This document shows, piece by piece, positions 19,557 through 26,268 of a stretch of DNA of 64,000 bases. Under the pieces are notes generated by a model, which saw nothing but the letters and a program-made list of their open reading frames with translations, did not search any database and had not been told where the DNA came from. Each line of letters begins with the position of its first letter. The stretch's first letter is position 1. A program made the translations under genes and the position numbers. Source of the stretch: Streptomyces bikiniensis (GTDB lineage: Bacteria > Actinomycetota > Actinomycetes > Streptomycetales > Streptomycetaceae); the NCBI GenBank assembly GCA_000716465.1, contig JNWL01000026.1, positions 1 to 64,000 on the forward strand. The letters are read 5' to 3'.

Positions 19557-21791
19557 TCAGGCCGGCCTGATCACGCCGAGGCGCTGGGTGGCCCGGGTCA
19601 GCGCCACGTACAGGTCGTTCACGCCGTGCGGGGCGCCGGCCCGGATGCCGTCCGGGTCCACGACGAGGACCGTGTCGAACTCCAGGCCCTTGGCCTGCCG
19701 GGGGTCGAGCAGGACCACCGGCCGGGTGAGGTCGGGGGCCGGGCCGTGGTCGGCGTCCGGGAGGGCGGCGACCAGGGCCGGGTGCAGCTCCGGCGGGGCG
19801 ATCACGGCGAGCCGCCCGTCGGGGCGCCGCTCGGCGGCGACCGCGTCGGCGGCCTCCTTCACCGGGTCCCCGGCCGTGCGGTCCCAGGGCTCGACGCCGG
19901 TGGAGCGGACCGAGCTCGGCGGTTCGAAGCCGGGGTCGGTCTCGCGCCGCACGTCGGCGGCGACGGCCATGATCTCGGCGGGGGTGCGGTAGTTGACGCC
20001 GAGCCGGACCAGCTCCCAGCGGTCCTCCACGTACGGGCCGAGGATGTCCCGCCAGGCGCCGACGCCGGCCGGGTCGCCGGTCTGGGCGGGGTCCCCGACC
20101 AGGGTCATGGAGCGGCTGGGGCTGCGGCGCATCAGGAGTCGCCAGGCCATCGCGGAGAGCTCCTGGGCCTCGTCCACGATGATGTGCCCGAAGGCCCAGG
20201 TGCGGTCGGCGGCGGCCCGTTCGGCTGCGGTGCGGTGATCGGCCTCCTCGTGGCGCTCCGCGAACCGCTCGGCGTCGATGATGTCGTGGGCGGAGAGGAC
20301 CTCGGAGGCGTCCTTGTCCTGCTCCTCCTTGTCCTCGAACTCGTAGGTGCGGGAGGCGTAGGAGACGTCGAGGACCCCTTGCGCGTACTGGATGCGCTTC
20401 TGCCGCTCGGCCTCCTCGGCGGCGCGGGCGGCCGAGTCGTCCTGGCCGAGCAGTTCGGCGGCCTCGTCGAGGAGGGGCACGTCGGCGGGGGTCCACGCGC
20501 CGCCCTCGCGGCGGATCGCGACGGCGTCGGCGTCGGGCAGGTGGGTGGGCTCGGTGAGGTAGTCCGCGAGGAAGTCCTGCGGGGTGAGGGCGGGCCAGAG
20601 GGTGTCGAGGGCCGCGTACACCTCGGGGTTGGCGGCGATGCCCTTGGCGAGCAGGGCGATGTCGTCGGGGCCGAGGAAGTTGGGGCCGCCGTAGGGGTCG
20701 GCGCCGATGCGGTCCGCGAGCTGCTCGGCGAGGGCGTCGAGGATCCGGAAGACGAAGTAGGGACGGGCGAGGTTGTGCGGGAGGGCGGTCTCGCGTGCCT
20801 TGTGGCGGGCCTCCATGGCCATGCCCCAGTCCACGACCAGGTCGCCGTCGTCGTGCGGGACGACGAGGGGTTCGCCGCGCTCGGGGACCCGCTGGCGGTC
20901 GCGTACGGCGGCGGCGAGGGCGTCGGCCATGGCGGCGGAGCCCTTGACGGCGGCGGCGCGGGGGGTGTCGGTGCCGGTGGCGCGGACGCCGGGGAAGAGC
21001 TCGGCGGGGGTGGCGAGGAGGACGCCGGTCTCTCCGAGGGAGGGCAGCACGTTGCCGATGTAGCCGAGGAAGGCGGGGTTGGGGCCGACGACGAGGACGG
21101 CCCGGCGGGCCAGCTGCTCGCGGTGGGCGTAGAGGAGGTACGCGGCGCGGTGCAGGGCGACGGCGGTCTTGCCGGTGCCGGGGCCGCCCTCCACGACGAG
21201 GACGCCGCGGTGCGGGGAGCGGATGATGGCGTCCTGCTCGGCCTGGATGGTCTGCACGATGTCGTGCATGCGGCCGGTGCGGGCGGCGTCGAGCGAGGCG
21301 AGCAGCACCTCGTCGGCGTCCCGGCTCTCGTGGCCGGTGCGGGTGGCGTCGGCGAGGTCGAGGACCTCGTCGTGGAGGGCGGTGACCGTGCGGCCGGTGG
21401 TGCTGATGTGGCGGCGGCGGGAGAGGCCCATCGGCTCGTATCCGGTGGCGAGGTAGAAGGGGCGGGCGACCTCGGCGCGCCAGTCGACCACGAGGGGGGT
21501 GCGGTCCGGGTCGTCCTCGCGGATGCCGAGCCGGCCGATGTGGTGGTCGCGGCCGTCGCGGAAGACGAGCCGGCCGAAGCAGAGGCCGCTCTCCCCCGCG
21601 TTGAGCGCGGCGAGCAGCCCGGACTGTTCGGCGACCAGCACGTCCCGTTCGAGCCGGCCCTGGTTGCCGCCGGTGCCGGGGGTGCGCAGGGCGCGGTCGA
21701 CGGCGGCCTCGGCCTGGTCCCTCAGGTCGTCGAGTCGTGTGTAGAGATCGGTGATGAATCGTTGTTCATTCCGAAATTCCTCGGTTGACAA
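19557..21791 (-). CDS. helR: HelD/HelR-type RNA polymerase recycling motor ATPase
   Basis: A 744-residue UvrD-like superfamily-1 ATPase. An N-terminal coiled coil (NEQRFITDLYTRLDDLRDQA) leads into the conserved block VVDWRAEVARPFYLATGYEP, then Walker A GGPGTGKT (203-210), and the C-terminal helicase motifs VDEAQELSAMAW, VGDPAQTGDP and GLEFDTVLVVD. Proteins of this class (HelD in Bacillus and mycobacteria, HelR in S. venezuelae) release stalled RNA polymerase, and HelR confers rifampicin tolerance. The N-terminal start is TTG 21791 with GGGAG upstream (MSTEEFRNEQ); no better codon is in range. A candidate promoter lies at 21868-21897. No rifamycin-associated element was recognised upstream. 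Confidence 0.88.
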   Translation of the reverse strand: MSTEEFRNEQRFITDLYTRLDDLRDQAEAAVDRALRTPGTGGNQGRLERDVLVAEQSGLLAALNAGESGLCFGRLVFRDGRDHHIGRLGIREDDPDRTPLVVDWRAEVARPFYLATGYEPMGLSRRRHISTTGRTVTALHDEVLDLADATRTGHESRDADEVLLASLDAARTGRMHDIVQTIQAEQDAIIRSPHRGVLVVEGGPGTGKTAVALHRAAYLLYAHREQLARRAVLVVGPNPAFLGYIGNVLPSLGETGVLLATPAELFPGVRATGTDTPRAAAVKGSAAMADALAAAVRDRQRVPERGEPLVVPHDDGDLVVDWGMAMEARHKARETALPHNLARPYFVFRILDALAEQLADRIGADPYGGPNFLGPDDIALLAKGIAANPEVYAALDTLWPALTPQDFLADYLTEPTHLPDADAVAIRREGGAWTPADVPLLDEAAELLGQDDSAARAAEEAERQKRIQYAQGVLDVSYASRTYEFEDKEEQDKDASEVLSAHDIIDAERFAERHEEADHRTAAERAAADRTWAFGHIIVDEAQELSAMAWRLLMRRSPSRSMTLVGDPAQTGDPAGVGAWRDILGPYVEDRWELVRLGVNYRTPAEIMAVAADVRRETDPGFEPPSSVRSTGVEPWDRTAGDPVKEAADAVAAERRPDGRLAVIAPPELHPALVAALPDADHGPAPDLTRPVVLLDPRQAKGLEFDTVLVVDPDGIRAGAPHGVNDLYVALTRATQRLGVIRPA

Positions 21792-21844
21792 TTCGACTCC
21801 CGGCGCGATACAGTGCGTTTAGTGAACTTCTCCGTGTCGCCTTT

Positions 21845-21856
21845 GTGTGCGCACAC
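21845..21856. promoter_or_regulatory. 12-bp perfect palindrome in the helR upstream region
   Basis: GTGTGCGCACAC, self-complementary, lies between the candidate helR promoter and the helR start, where a bound repressor would block transcription. CCGTGT/ACACGG half-sites flank it (from 21835). No regulator is assigned. Confidence 0.4.
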
Positions 21857-21867
21857 GGAATCCACCA

Positions 21868-21897
21868 ATATACGTGATGCGATACCCCGACTGTCAA
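21868..21897 (-). promoter_or_regulatory. Candidate helR promoter
   Basis: On the minus strand TTGACA (plus 21892-21897) is followed after 18 bp by GTATAT (plus 21868-21873). The -35 hexamer is a consensus match, unusual in this GC-rich genome. It overlaps the loop of the hairpin at 21882-21912. The leader to the TTG start would be about 70 nt. Confidence 0.45.
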
Positions 21898-21912
21898 TTC
21901 CAGTCGGGGTAT
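21882..21912. terminator. 11-bp perfect stem between the TetR gene and helR
   Basis: ATACCCCGACT (21882-21892) pairs with AGTCGGGGTAT (21902-21912), followed on the plus strand by TTTCTGT. It may end minus-strand transcription from the TetR gene before helR, but the T-run is on the plus-strand side. It also embeds the helR -35 hexamer, so it may be regulatory instead. Confidence 0.45.
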
Positions 21913-21989
21913 TTCTGTATGCCCTGACGGCATGTCCTGACGCGAGCGAATTCCGGGGACCGGGGCCCTGATCCGCCGGACACGACGCC

Positions 21990-22637
21990 CTAGTCGTGCC
22001 CGGGTCCGTCGTAGACGGTCAGCGCTCCGGCGAGGTCGAGGTCGGCGACGGTGCCGTGCGCCCCGGCGCGGACGAGCAGCACCGCGCCGAGCGCGGTGCT
22101 CCAGAACGTCCTGGCCTCCGCGCCGAGCGGCCGGCGGGTCCCCCAGCCGCGGCTGTCGACGAGCCGGCCCACGAAGCGCTCGGACTGCCGGAACAGCAGT
22201 TGGAGGTGCCGGTCGACCACGGGGGCGAGCTCGGGCTTGGAGATTCCCGCGGCGAGCGCCCGCGCGACCGACGGGAGCGAGGGCATGGCCAGGACGGCGC
22301 GGGCGACGTTGCGCCGGAAGGCCGCCGCGTCGGGGGCCTGCCGGCCGATGCGCTCGATGCGCCGGGCGTCGTGCAGCAGGCCGAGGAAGGCGGCGTGCAC
22401 GAGCAGCGCGTCCTTGGACCCGAAGTGGTAGGTGACCTGGTTGGGGAAGACGCCCGCCGCGTTCGCGATCTCCGCGACGCTCGGCTCGGCACCGGGCCGC
22501 TCTCCGCAGAGCCGCGCGGCCACCTCGATCAGGTGACGCCTCGTCGCGCGCCCCCGGTCGCGCGACCGGACCGGCGTCGAACGGGTCGGCGTCGAGCGGG
22601 TCGGTGCCGCCGCGGCTTCGGTTCGCTTCTTCTCCAC
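21990..22637 (-). CDS. TetR-family transcriptional regulator
   Basis: A 215-residue repressor-type regulator. After a Thr/Pro/Arg-rich N-terminal arm, the TetR helix-turn-helix reads RRHLIEVAARLCGERPGAEP then VAEIANAAGVFPNQVTYHFG. The C-terminal domain (VARALAAGISKPELAPVVDR ... TFWSTALGAVLLVRAGAHG) is a ligand-binding helical bundle. GTG 22637 is the start; the frame is open upstream through the operator region. The gene is divergent from a beta-ketoacyl synthase gene, and the 66-bp gap contains two perfect palindromes, so it very probably represses both genes. An acyl-type effector is an inference from the neighbour. Confidence 0.88.
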   Translation of the reverse strand: MEKKRTEAAAAPTRSTPTRSTPVRSRDRGRATRRHLIEVAARLCGERPGAEPSVAEIANAAGVFPNQVTYHFGSKDALLVHAAFLGLLHDARRIERIGRQAPDAAAFRRNVARAVLAMPSLPSVARALAAGISKPELAPVVDRHLQLLFRQSERFVGRLVDSRGWGTRRPLGAEARTFWSTALGAVLLVRAGAHGTVADLDLAGALTVYDGPGHD

Positions 22638-22644
22638 GCTCGAA

Positions 22645-22659
22645 TTGTATGTGATACAA
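22645..22659. promoter_or_regulatory. TetR operator site 1
   Basis: TTGTATGTGATACAA, a perfect inverted repeat of TTGTAT with a 3-bp spacer, 7 bp before the TetR start. It shares its half-site with the second site, centred 30 bp away (about three helical turns). Confidence 0.75.
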
Positions 22660-22673
22660 CATGGTCTCGTTCG

Positions 22674-22690
22674 CTTGTATCGCATACAAG
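22674..22690. promoter_or_regulatory. TetR operator site 2
   Basis: CTTGTATCGCATACAAG, a perfect inverted repeat of CTTGTAT with a 3-bp spacer, 13 bp before the synthase ATG. Together with site 1 it defines TTGTAT-N3-ATACAA as the likely operator of the adjacent TetR regulator. Confidence 0.75.
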
Positions 22691-22703
22691 AAAGTTGAGG
22701 GAC

Positions 22704-23966
22704 ATGCACCGGACCGAAGTCGTCGTGACCGGACTCGGCGCGATCACACCGCTCGGCGGGGACGTGGAGTCCACCTGGAACGCCCTGCTCGCCGGCGGGT
22801 CCGGCATCCGCGGCGTCGTCCTGCCCGGCCACGAGGCCGCCGGCCTTCCCGACGTCGTCGCGGGGACGATGGCGGCCGACCCGGCCGACTCCCTGCCGCC
22901 GGTGCGGGCGAGGCGGCTCGACCGCTCGCAGCAGGCGGCCCTCGTCGCGGCGGCCGAGGCCTGGGCCGACGCCGGTGCCCCGCGGGTGGACCCGGACCGG
23001 CTCGCGTCCGCGATCGGCACGGGCATCGGGGGCGTACAGACGCTGCTGAGGGAGGACGACGCGCTGGAGACGGCCGGGGCGCGGCGCGTCTCGCCCCGCA
23101 CGGTCCCGATGCTCATGCCCAACGCCGCGGCGGCCCTGATCAGCATCGAGTACGGCGCGCGGGCCGGTGTCCACACCCCCGTCTCGGCGTGCTCCTCCGG
23201 TGCCGAGGCGATCGCCCTGGGGGCCGGGCTCATCCGCGCGGGCGAGGCGGACGTGGTCATCGCGGGCGGGACCGAGGCCGCGATCACCCCGATCACCGTC
23301 GCCGGCTTCGTCCAGGCGCAGGCGTTGTCCCAGTACACCGCCGAACCCGCCTCGGCGTCCCGGCCGTTCGCCGCGGACCGCAGCGGATTCGTCCTCGGCG
23401 AGGGCGCGGCCGTCGTGGTGCTCGAAAGCGCCGAGCACGCCGCGGCCCGGGGCGCGCGCGTCCGCGCGGTGCTCGCGGGCGCCGGCGTGGCCGCCGACGC
23501 CCACCACATCACCGCGCCCGTCCCCGACGGCTCCGGCCAGATCGCGGCCATGCGCAAGGCGCTCGCGCGAGCCGGCCTGGCTCCCGAGCAGATCACCCAC
23601 GTCAACGCCCACGCCACCGGAACCCAGGTCGGCGACGTCGCCGAGGCGCGCGCGATCGGGAAGGTCTTCGGCCGCGCCACCGTGACCGCCCCCAAGGCGG
23701 CGCTCGGCCATCTCTTCGGCGCGGCCGGCGCGATCGAGGCGCTCGTCGCCGTCCTCAGCGTGGAGCACGGCGTCGTCCCGCCGACCCGCAACCTCGCCGC
23801 GGCCGGCGTCGGTCCCGACATCGACCTCGACGTCGTCACGGAGCGACGGGACGTCCCCCAGGAGGCCGTGCTCAGCAACTCCTTCGGCTTCGGCGGGCAG
23901 AACGTCTCGCTCGTCGTCACCGGCGCGCGGCACCGCTCCTCCCGAACGGCGGCGACGACCCCGTGA
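22704..23966 (+). CDS. Beta-ketoacyl-ACP synthase II-type condensing enzyme
   Basis: A 420-residue cytoplasmic thiolase-fold enzyme of the FabF class that extends an acyl chain by decarboxylative Claisen condensation. The full catalytic set is present: C163 in VSACSSGAEAI, H303 in NAHATGTQVG, K331 and H336 in PKAALGHLFGAAGA. The C-terminal NSFGFGGQNVSLV motif is also typical. It is a stand-alone gene without acyl carrier protein or ketoreductase neighbours, so a role in lipid modification or adaptation rather than bulk synthesis is possible. GAGGGA precedes the ATG. Expression is probably controlled by the divergent TetR through the twin operators. Confidence 0.9.
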   Translation: MHRTEVVVTGLGAITPLGGDVESTWNALLAGGSGIRGVVLPGHEAAGLPDVVAGTMAADPADSLPPVRARRLDRSQQAALVAAAEAWADAGAPRVDPDRLASAIGTGIGGVQTLLREDDALETAGARRVSPRTVPMLMPNAAAALISIEYGARAGVHTPVSACSSGAEAIALGAGLIRAGEADVVIAGGTEAAITPITVAGFVQAQALSQYTAEPASASRPFAADRSGFVLGEGAAVVVLESAEHAAARGARVRAVLAGAGVAADAHHITAPVPDGSGQIAAMRKALARAGLAPEQITHVNAHATGTQVGDVAEARAIGKVFGRATVTAPKAALGHLFGAAGAIEALVAVLSVEHGVVPPTRNLAAAGVGPDIDLDVVTERRDVPQEAVLSNSFGFGGQNVSLVVTGARHRSSRTAATTP

Positions 23967-24012
23967 CGGGTACGGGGTCCCCGGCGCCCGGCCGTGATCC
24001 GCCGGACGCGCC

Positions 24013-24477
24013 CTACACCGGGGTCCCGGGGTCCCCGGTCAGCTCCTTGTGGAAGTGGACGTCCTCGGCGCCGCCCGGGATGCCGAGGGTGCGGCCGGTC
24101 TCCACGTAGCCGTGCCGGCGGTAGAAGTCCGGGGCCTGGAAGGTGAAGGAGGAGACGGTGGCCCGGTCGCAGCCGCGGCGGCGGGCCTCCGCCTCGGCGG
24201 CGCGCAGGAGCCTGCCGCCCCAGCCGTCGCGACGGTGCTCCTCGCGCACCCAGAGCATGTCGATGCCCAGCAGTCCGGCCCAGGTCCAGGCGGTGATGCC
24301 GCCGACGACCTCGCCGGTCGCCGGATCGACGGCCTTCACCGAGAACTCGCTCTGGTCCTTGAGGCTGGTGCCGGTGGCCGCGAAGTTGTACGCGTCGAGC
24401 CCCTGGTCGAGGAGCTTCGCCAGCTCGGGGTCGCGGTCCCCGACGGTCAGGCCGGTCATGTCGTGATCACGGTTCAT
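24013..24477 (-). CDS. GNAT-family N-acetyltransferase
   Basis: A 154-residue acetyltransferase. The core reads VVGGITAWTWAGLLGIDMLW, then the acetyl-CoA loop REEHRRDGWGGRLLRAAEAE, then ATVSSFTFQAPDFYRRHGY, the usual C-terminal helix and strand. The final GAEDVHFHKEL is a common ending in the subgroup. The substrate is unknown. ATG 24477 is chosen because the region between it and 24495 adds only a few residues; CAGACT lies 8 nt upstream in place of a Shine-Dalgarno. It is convergent with the synthase gene and lies downstream of the MerR-thioredoxin pair in the same direction. Confidence 0.87.
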   Translation of the reverse strand: MNRDHDMTGLTVGDRDPELAKLLDQGLDAYNFAATGTSLKDQSEFSVKAVDPATGEVVGGITAWTWAGLLGIDMLWVREEHRRDGWGGRLLRAAEAEARRRGCDRATVSSFTFQAPDFYRRHGYVETGRTLGIPGGAEDVHFHKELTGDPGTPV

Positions 24478-24555
24478 GCGGCAGAAGTCTGGCACGGGGC
24501 GCCGGGTCCCCCGCCGCCGGCTCCAGGGGCCCGGCGGCCCCGGGATCCCGACGGC

Positions 24556-24960
24556 TCAGGAGCCGAGGACGTCCTCCAGCTCCTCCCGGAGGCGGCGCTT
24601 CGGGCGGGCGCCGACCAGGGACTTCACGGGTTCGCCGTTCCGGAGGAGCAGGAGGGTCGGGGTGGCGAGGACCCCGTACCGCGCCGTGGTCTCCGGGTTG
24701 CGGTCCACGTCGATCTCGACGATCCGGAGGCGCCCGGCCTCCTCCCGGGCGAGCGCGTCGAGCACCGGCCTCAGCTGCCGGCACGGTCCGCACCACTCGG
24801 CGGTGAACTTCACCAGGACCGGCGGCCCCGAGCCCAGCACCTCCGTGCCGAAGTCCGCGTCCGTCACCTCGGTCACGCCCGTCGTGCTCGGCGTGCTCGG
24901 CGTACTCGGCGTACTCGGCGTACTCGGCGTGCTCGTCGCGTCCGGCGTCATGTGCGTCAC
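24556..24960 (-). CDS. Thioredoxin with a Thr-Pro-Ser repeat N-terminus
   Basis: A 134-residue thioredoxin. The active site WCGPC lies in VKFTAEWCGPCRQLRPVL and the cis-Pro in VLATPTLLLLRNGEP, so it should be a functional disulfide reductase in the cytosol. The first about 25 residues are a low-complexity STPSTPSTPS tail from a 9-bp tandem repeat (24884-24937), absent from ordinary thioredoxins. GTG 24960 overlaps the stop of the MerR gene (GTGA), so the two are translationally coupled; ATG 24951 is an alternative start. The MerR regulator next to it probably controls its expression in response to a redox or electrophile signal. Confidence 0.88.
   Translation of the reverse strand: MTHMTPDATSTPSTPSTPSTPSTPSTTGVTEVTDADFGTEVLGSGPPVLVKFTAEWCGPCRQLRPVLDALAREEAGRLRIVEIDVDRNPETTARYGVLATPTLLLLRNGEPVKSLVGARPKRRLREELEDVLGS
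24884..24937. repeat. Six tandem 9-bp units encoding the Thr-Pro-Ser tail
   Basis: Units read GTGCTCGGC or GTACTCGGC, the last GTGCTCGTC, and encode TPS repeats on the minus strand within the thioredoxin gene. Because each unit is three codons, copy-number change keeps the frame. Confidence 0.8.
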
Positions 24961-25361
24961 TCCTCCGTCTCCGTGGTCAGTCCGCACCGGGGCTCCGGGC
25001 CGTGCGGCAGTTCCGCCTCGGCCCGGAGGAGCTGGGCGCCCACCTGGGCACGTACCGTCCGGAGTTGTTCGATCAGGCCGTCCAGCTCGGCGAGCTTCCG
25101 CCGGTAGACGGCGATCGACGCGGGGCACGCGTCCCCCGCCGGGTGCCCCGCGCGCAGGCACTCCACGAACGGCCGCGTCTCCTCCAGCTCGAACCCGAAG
25201 TCCTGCAGGGTCCTGATCTGCTGGAGGAGCCGCAGGTCGTCCTCGTCGTACGTGCGGTGCCCCCGGTCCGTGCGCCGCGCGGTCAGGAGACCGCGCGACT
25301 CGTAGTACCGCAGCGTCCGCGTGGTGGTCCCGGCCCGCTCGGCCAGCTCTCCGATGCGCAT
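24957..25361 (-). CDS. MerR-family regulator
   Basis: A 134-residue regulator. The winged helix-turn-helix is MRIGELAERAGTTTRTLRYY then ESRGLLTARRTDRGHRTYDE; the dimerisation helix follows (SIAVYRRKLAELDGLIEQLR). Cysteines occur in VECLRAGHPAGDACPASI and near the C-terminus (PRCGL), and could sense metal, thiol stress or oxidants; no defined metal site is recognised. The promoter upstream has the long spacer with central palindrome typical of MerR-activated promoters (25369-25399), so the gene is probably autoregulated together with the coupled thioredoxin. The -10 hexamer ends 7 nt before the ATG, predicting a leaderless message. Confidence 0.9.
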   Translation of the reverse strand: MRIGELAERAGTTTRTLRYYESRGLLTARRTDRGHRTYDEDDLRLLQQIRTLQDFGFELEETRPFVECLRAGHPAGDACPASIAVYRRKLAELDGLIEQLRTVRAQVGAQLLRAEAELPHGPEPRCGLTTETEE

Positions 25362-25368
25362 GCCCCCG

Positions 25369-25399
25369 ACCGTAGGCCTTGACGTCGACGTCAGGGCAA
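25369..25399 (-). promoter_or_regulatory. MerR-type promoter: 19-bp spacer with central palindrome
   Basis: On the minus strand TTGCCC (plus 25394-25399), a 19-bp spacer, then TACGGT (plus 25369-25374). The spacer holds TGACGTCGACGTCA (25380-25393), a perfect 14-bp palindrome. Over-long spacers with a dyad between -35 and -10 are the hallmark of promoters twisted open by MerR proteins. Transcription is predicted to begin at the ATG. Confidence 0.7.
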
Positions 25400-25408
25400 G
25401 GGCCGGTG

Positions 25409-25618
25409 TCAGGGGCGCTTCCGGTCCGGCGGCAGCAGCGGCTTCCCCTCCACCGGGGAGGAGAGGACGATCGAGGTCGTGGTGCGGCCGAGGGCCGAGG
25501 CCTGTTCCAGGACGTCTTCGAGGTGGACGGTGTCGGTGACGGCGACCTTGAGGATCCAGCAGTCCTCGCCCACCACGTGGTGGACCTCCAGGACCTCGGG
25601 GCGGGCGGTCAGTTCGAC
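25409..25618 (-). pseudogene. C-terminal remnant of an Lrp/AsnC regulator
   Basis: Only about the last 70 residues are recognisable: TARPEVLEVHHVVGEDCWIL, KVAVTDTVHLEDVLEQASAL and the tail. This is the end of the Lrp ligand-binding (RAM) domain. The DNA-binding half is missing; upstream sequence in this frame runs into the aldo/keto reductase remnant on the other strand. It is a deletion remnant. Confidence 0.75.
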
Positions 25619-26095
25619 ACCGCCGACTCCTACCACCCGCCGGACGGCGAGCCGGGCGAGGGCGAACTGCTCGTGGCCCGGGCCCTGGCCTCGTACGGGG
25701 GCCGTACGGACGGGGTGCCGGTGGCGACGAAGGGCAGGCGGGGACGGACGGCCGGCGGCTGGACCGTGGACGGCCGGCCCGCGCACCCGCGGCGGGCGGC
25801 GGAGGCCTCGGCCCGGCGGCTCGGGGGCGGTGCGATCGGCCTGTACCAGCCGCACAAGCCGGCCCCGGACGTGCCGTACGCCGAATCGCCTGGCGCGGTG
25901 CGGTAGTTGCCGGACGCGGGCACGGTCCGGCTCGCCGGGGTCTCGAACGTGGACGCGGAGCAGATCCTGCCGGCCCGGGAGGTCCCGGGCGACCGCCTCG
26001 TCTCCGTGCAGAACCGGTACTCGCCCGCCGTCCGGGACGGCGGGGCGGAGTTGCGGCTCCGCGCGGAGCCGGGTCTCGCCTTCCTGCCGTGCTGA
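25611..26095 (+). pseudogene. Truncated aldo/keto reductase
   Basis: The frame begins abruptly at FDTADSYHPPDGEPGEGELL (normally about residue 45-60 of the family, containing the catalytic Asp), and continues through VPVATKGRRGRTAGGW and IGLYQPHKPAP. It is interrupted by TAG at 25904-25906 and resumes with VRLAGVSNVDAEQI and VSVQNRYSPAVRDGG before TGA at 26093-26095, where intact proteins read FLPWSPLGG. Both ends are missing. The 5' break coincides with the break in the AsnC fragment, so one deletion probably fused the two genes. Confidence 0.8.
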
Positions 26096-26160
26096 CGGAG
26101 GAGGAGTCGGCGGAGTTGGCGGGGGCTGGAGTACGGGGGTGAACGGGGCTACGGGATGAA

Positions 26161-26201
26161 CGGGAGGTCCCCGGCCGCTCGTGGCGGCCGGGGACCTCCC
26201 G
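26161..26201. terminator. 18-bp perfect stem terminator after dctA
   Basis: 26161-26178 pairs fully with 26184-26201 around a 5-nt loop. It lies 68 bp beyond the dctA stop and would end minus-strand transcription; it could also stop read-through from the reductase remnant. Confidence 0.75.
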
Positions 26202-26268
26202 TACCCGGGGCCCGGATCCGGCTCAAGGCCCGGGACCCGGAGGTTCTTCGCGAGGGGGCCGGAGCCCG

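Noticed and set aside
21792..21989. Rifamycin-associated element upstream of helR
   Set aside because: No long dyad of the expected kind was recognised in this gap; only the hairpin and GTGTGCGCACAC were found.
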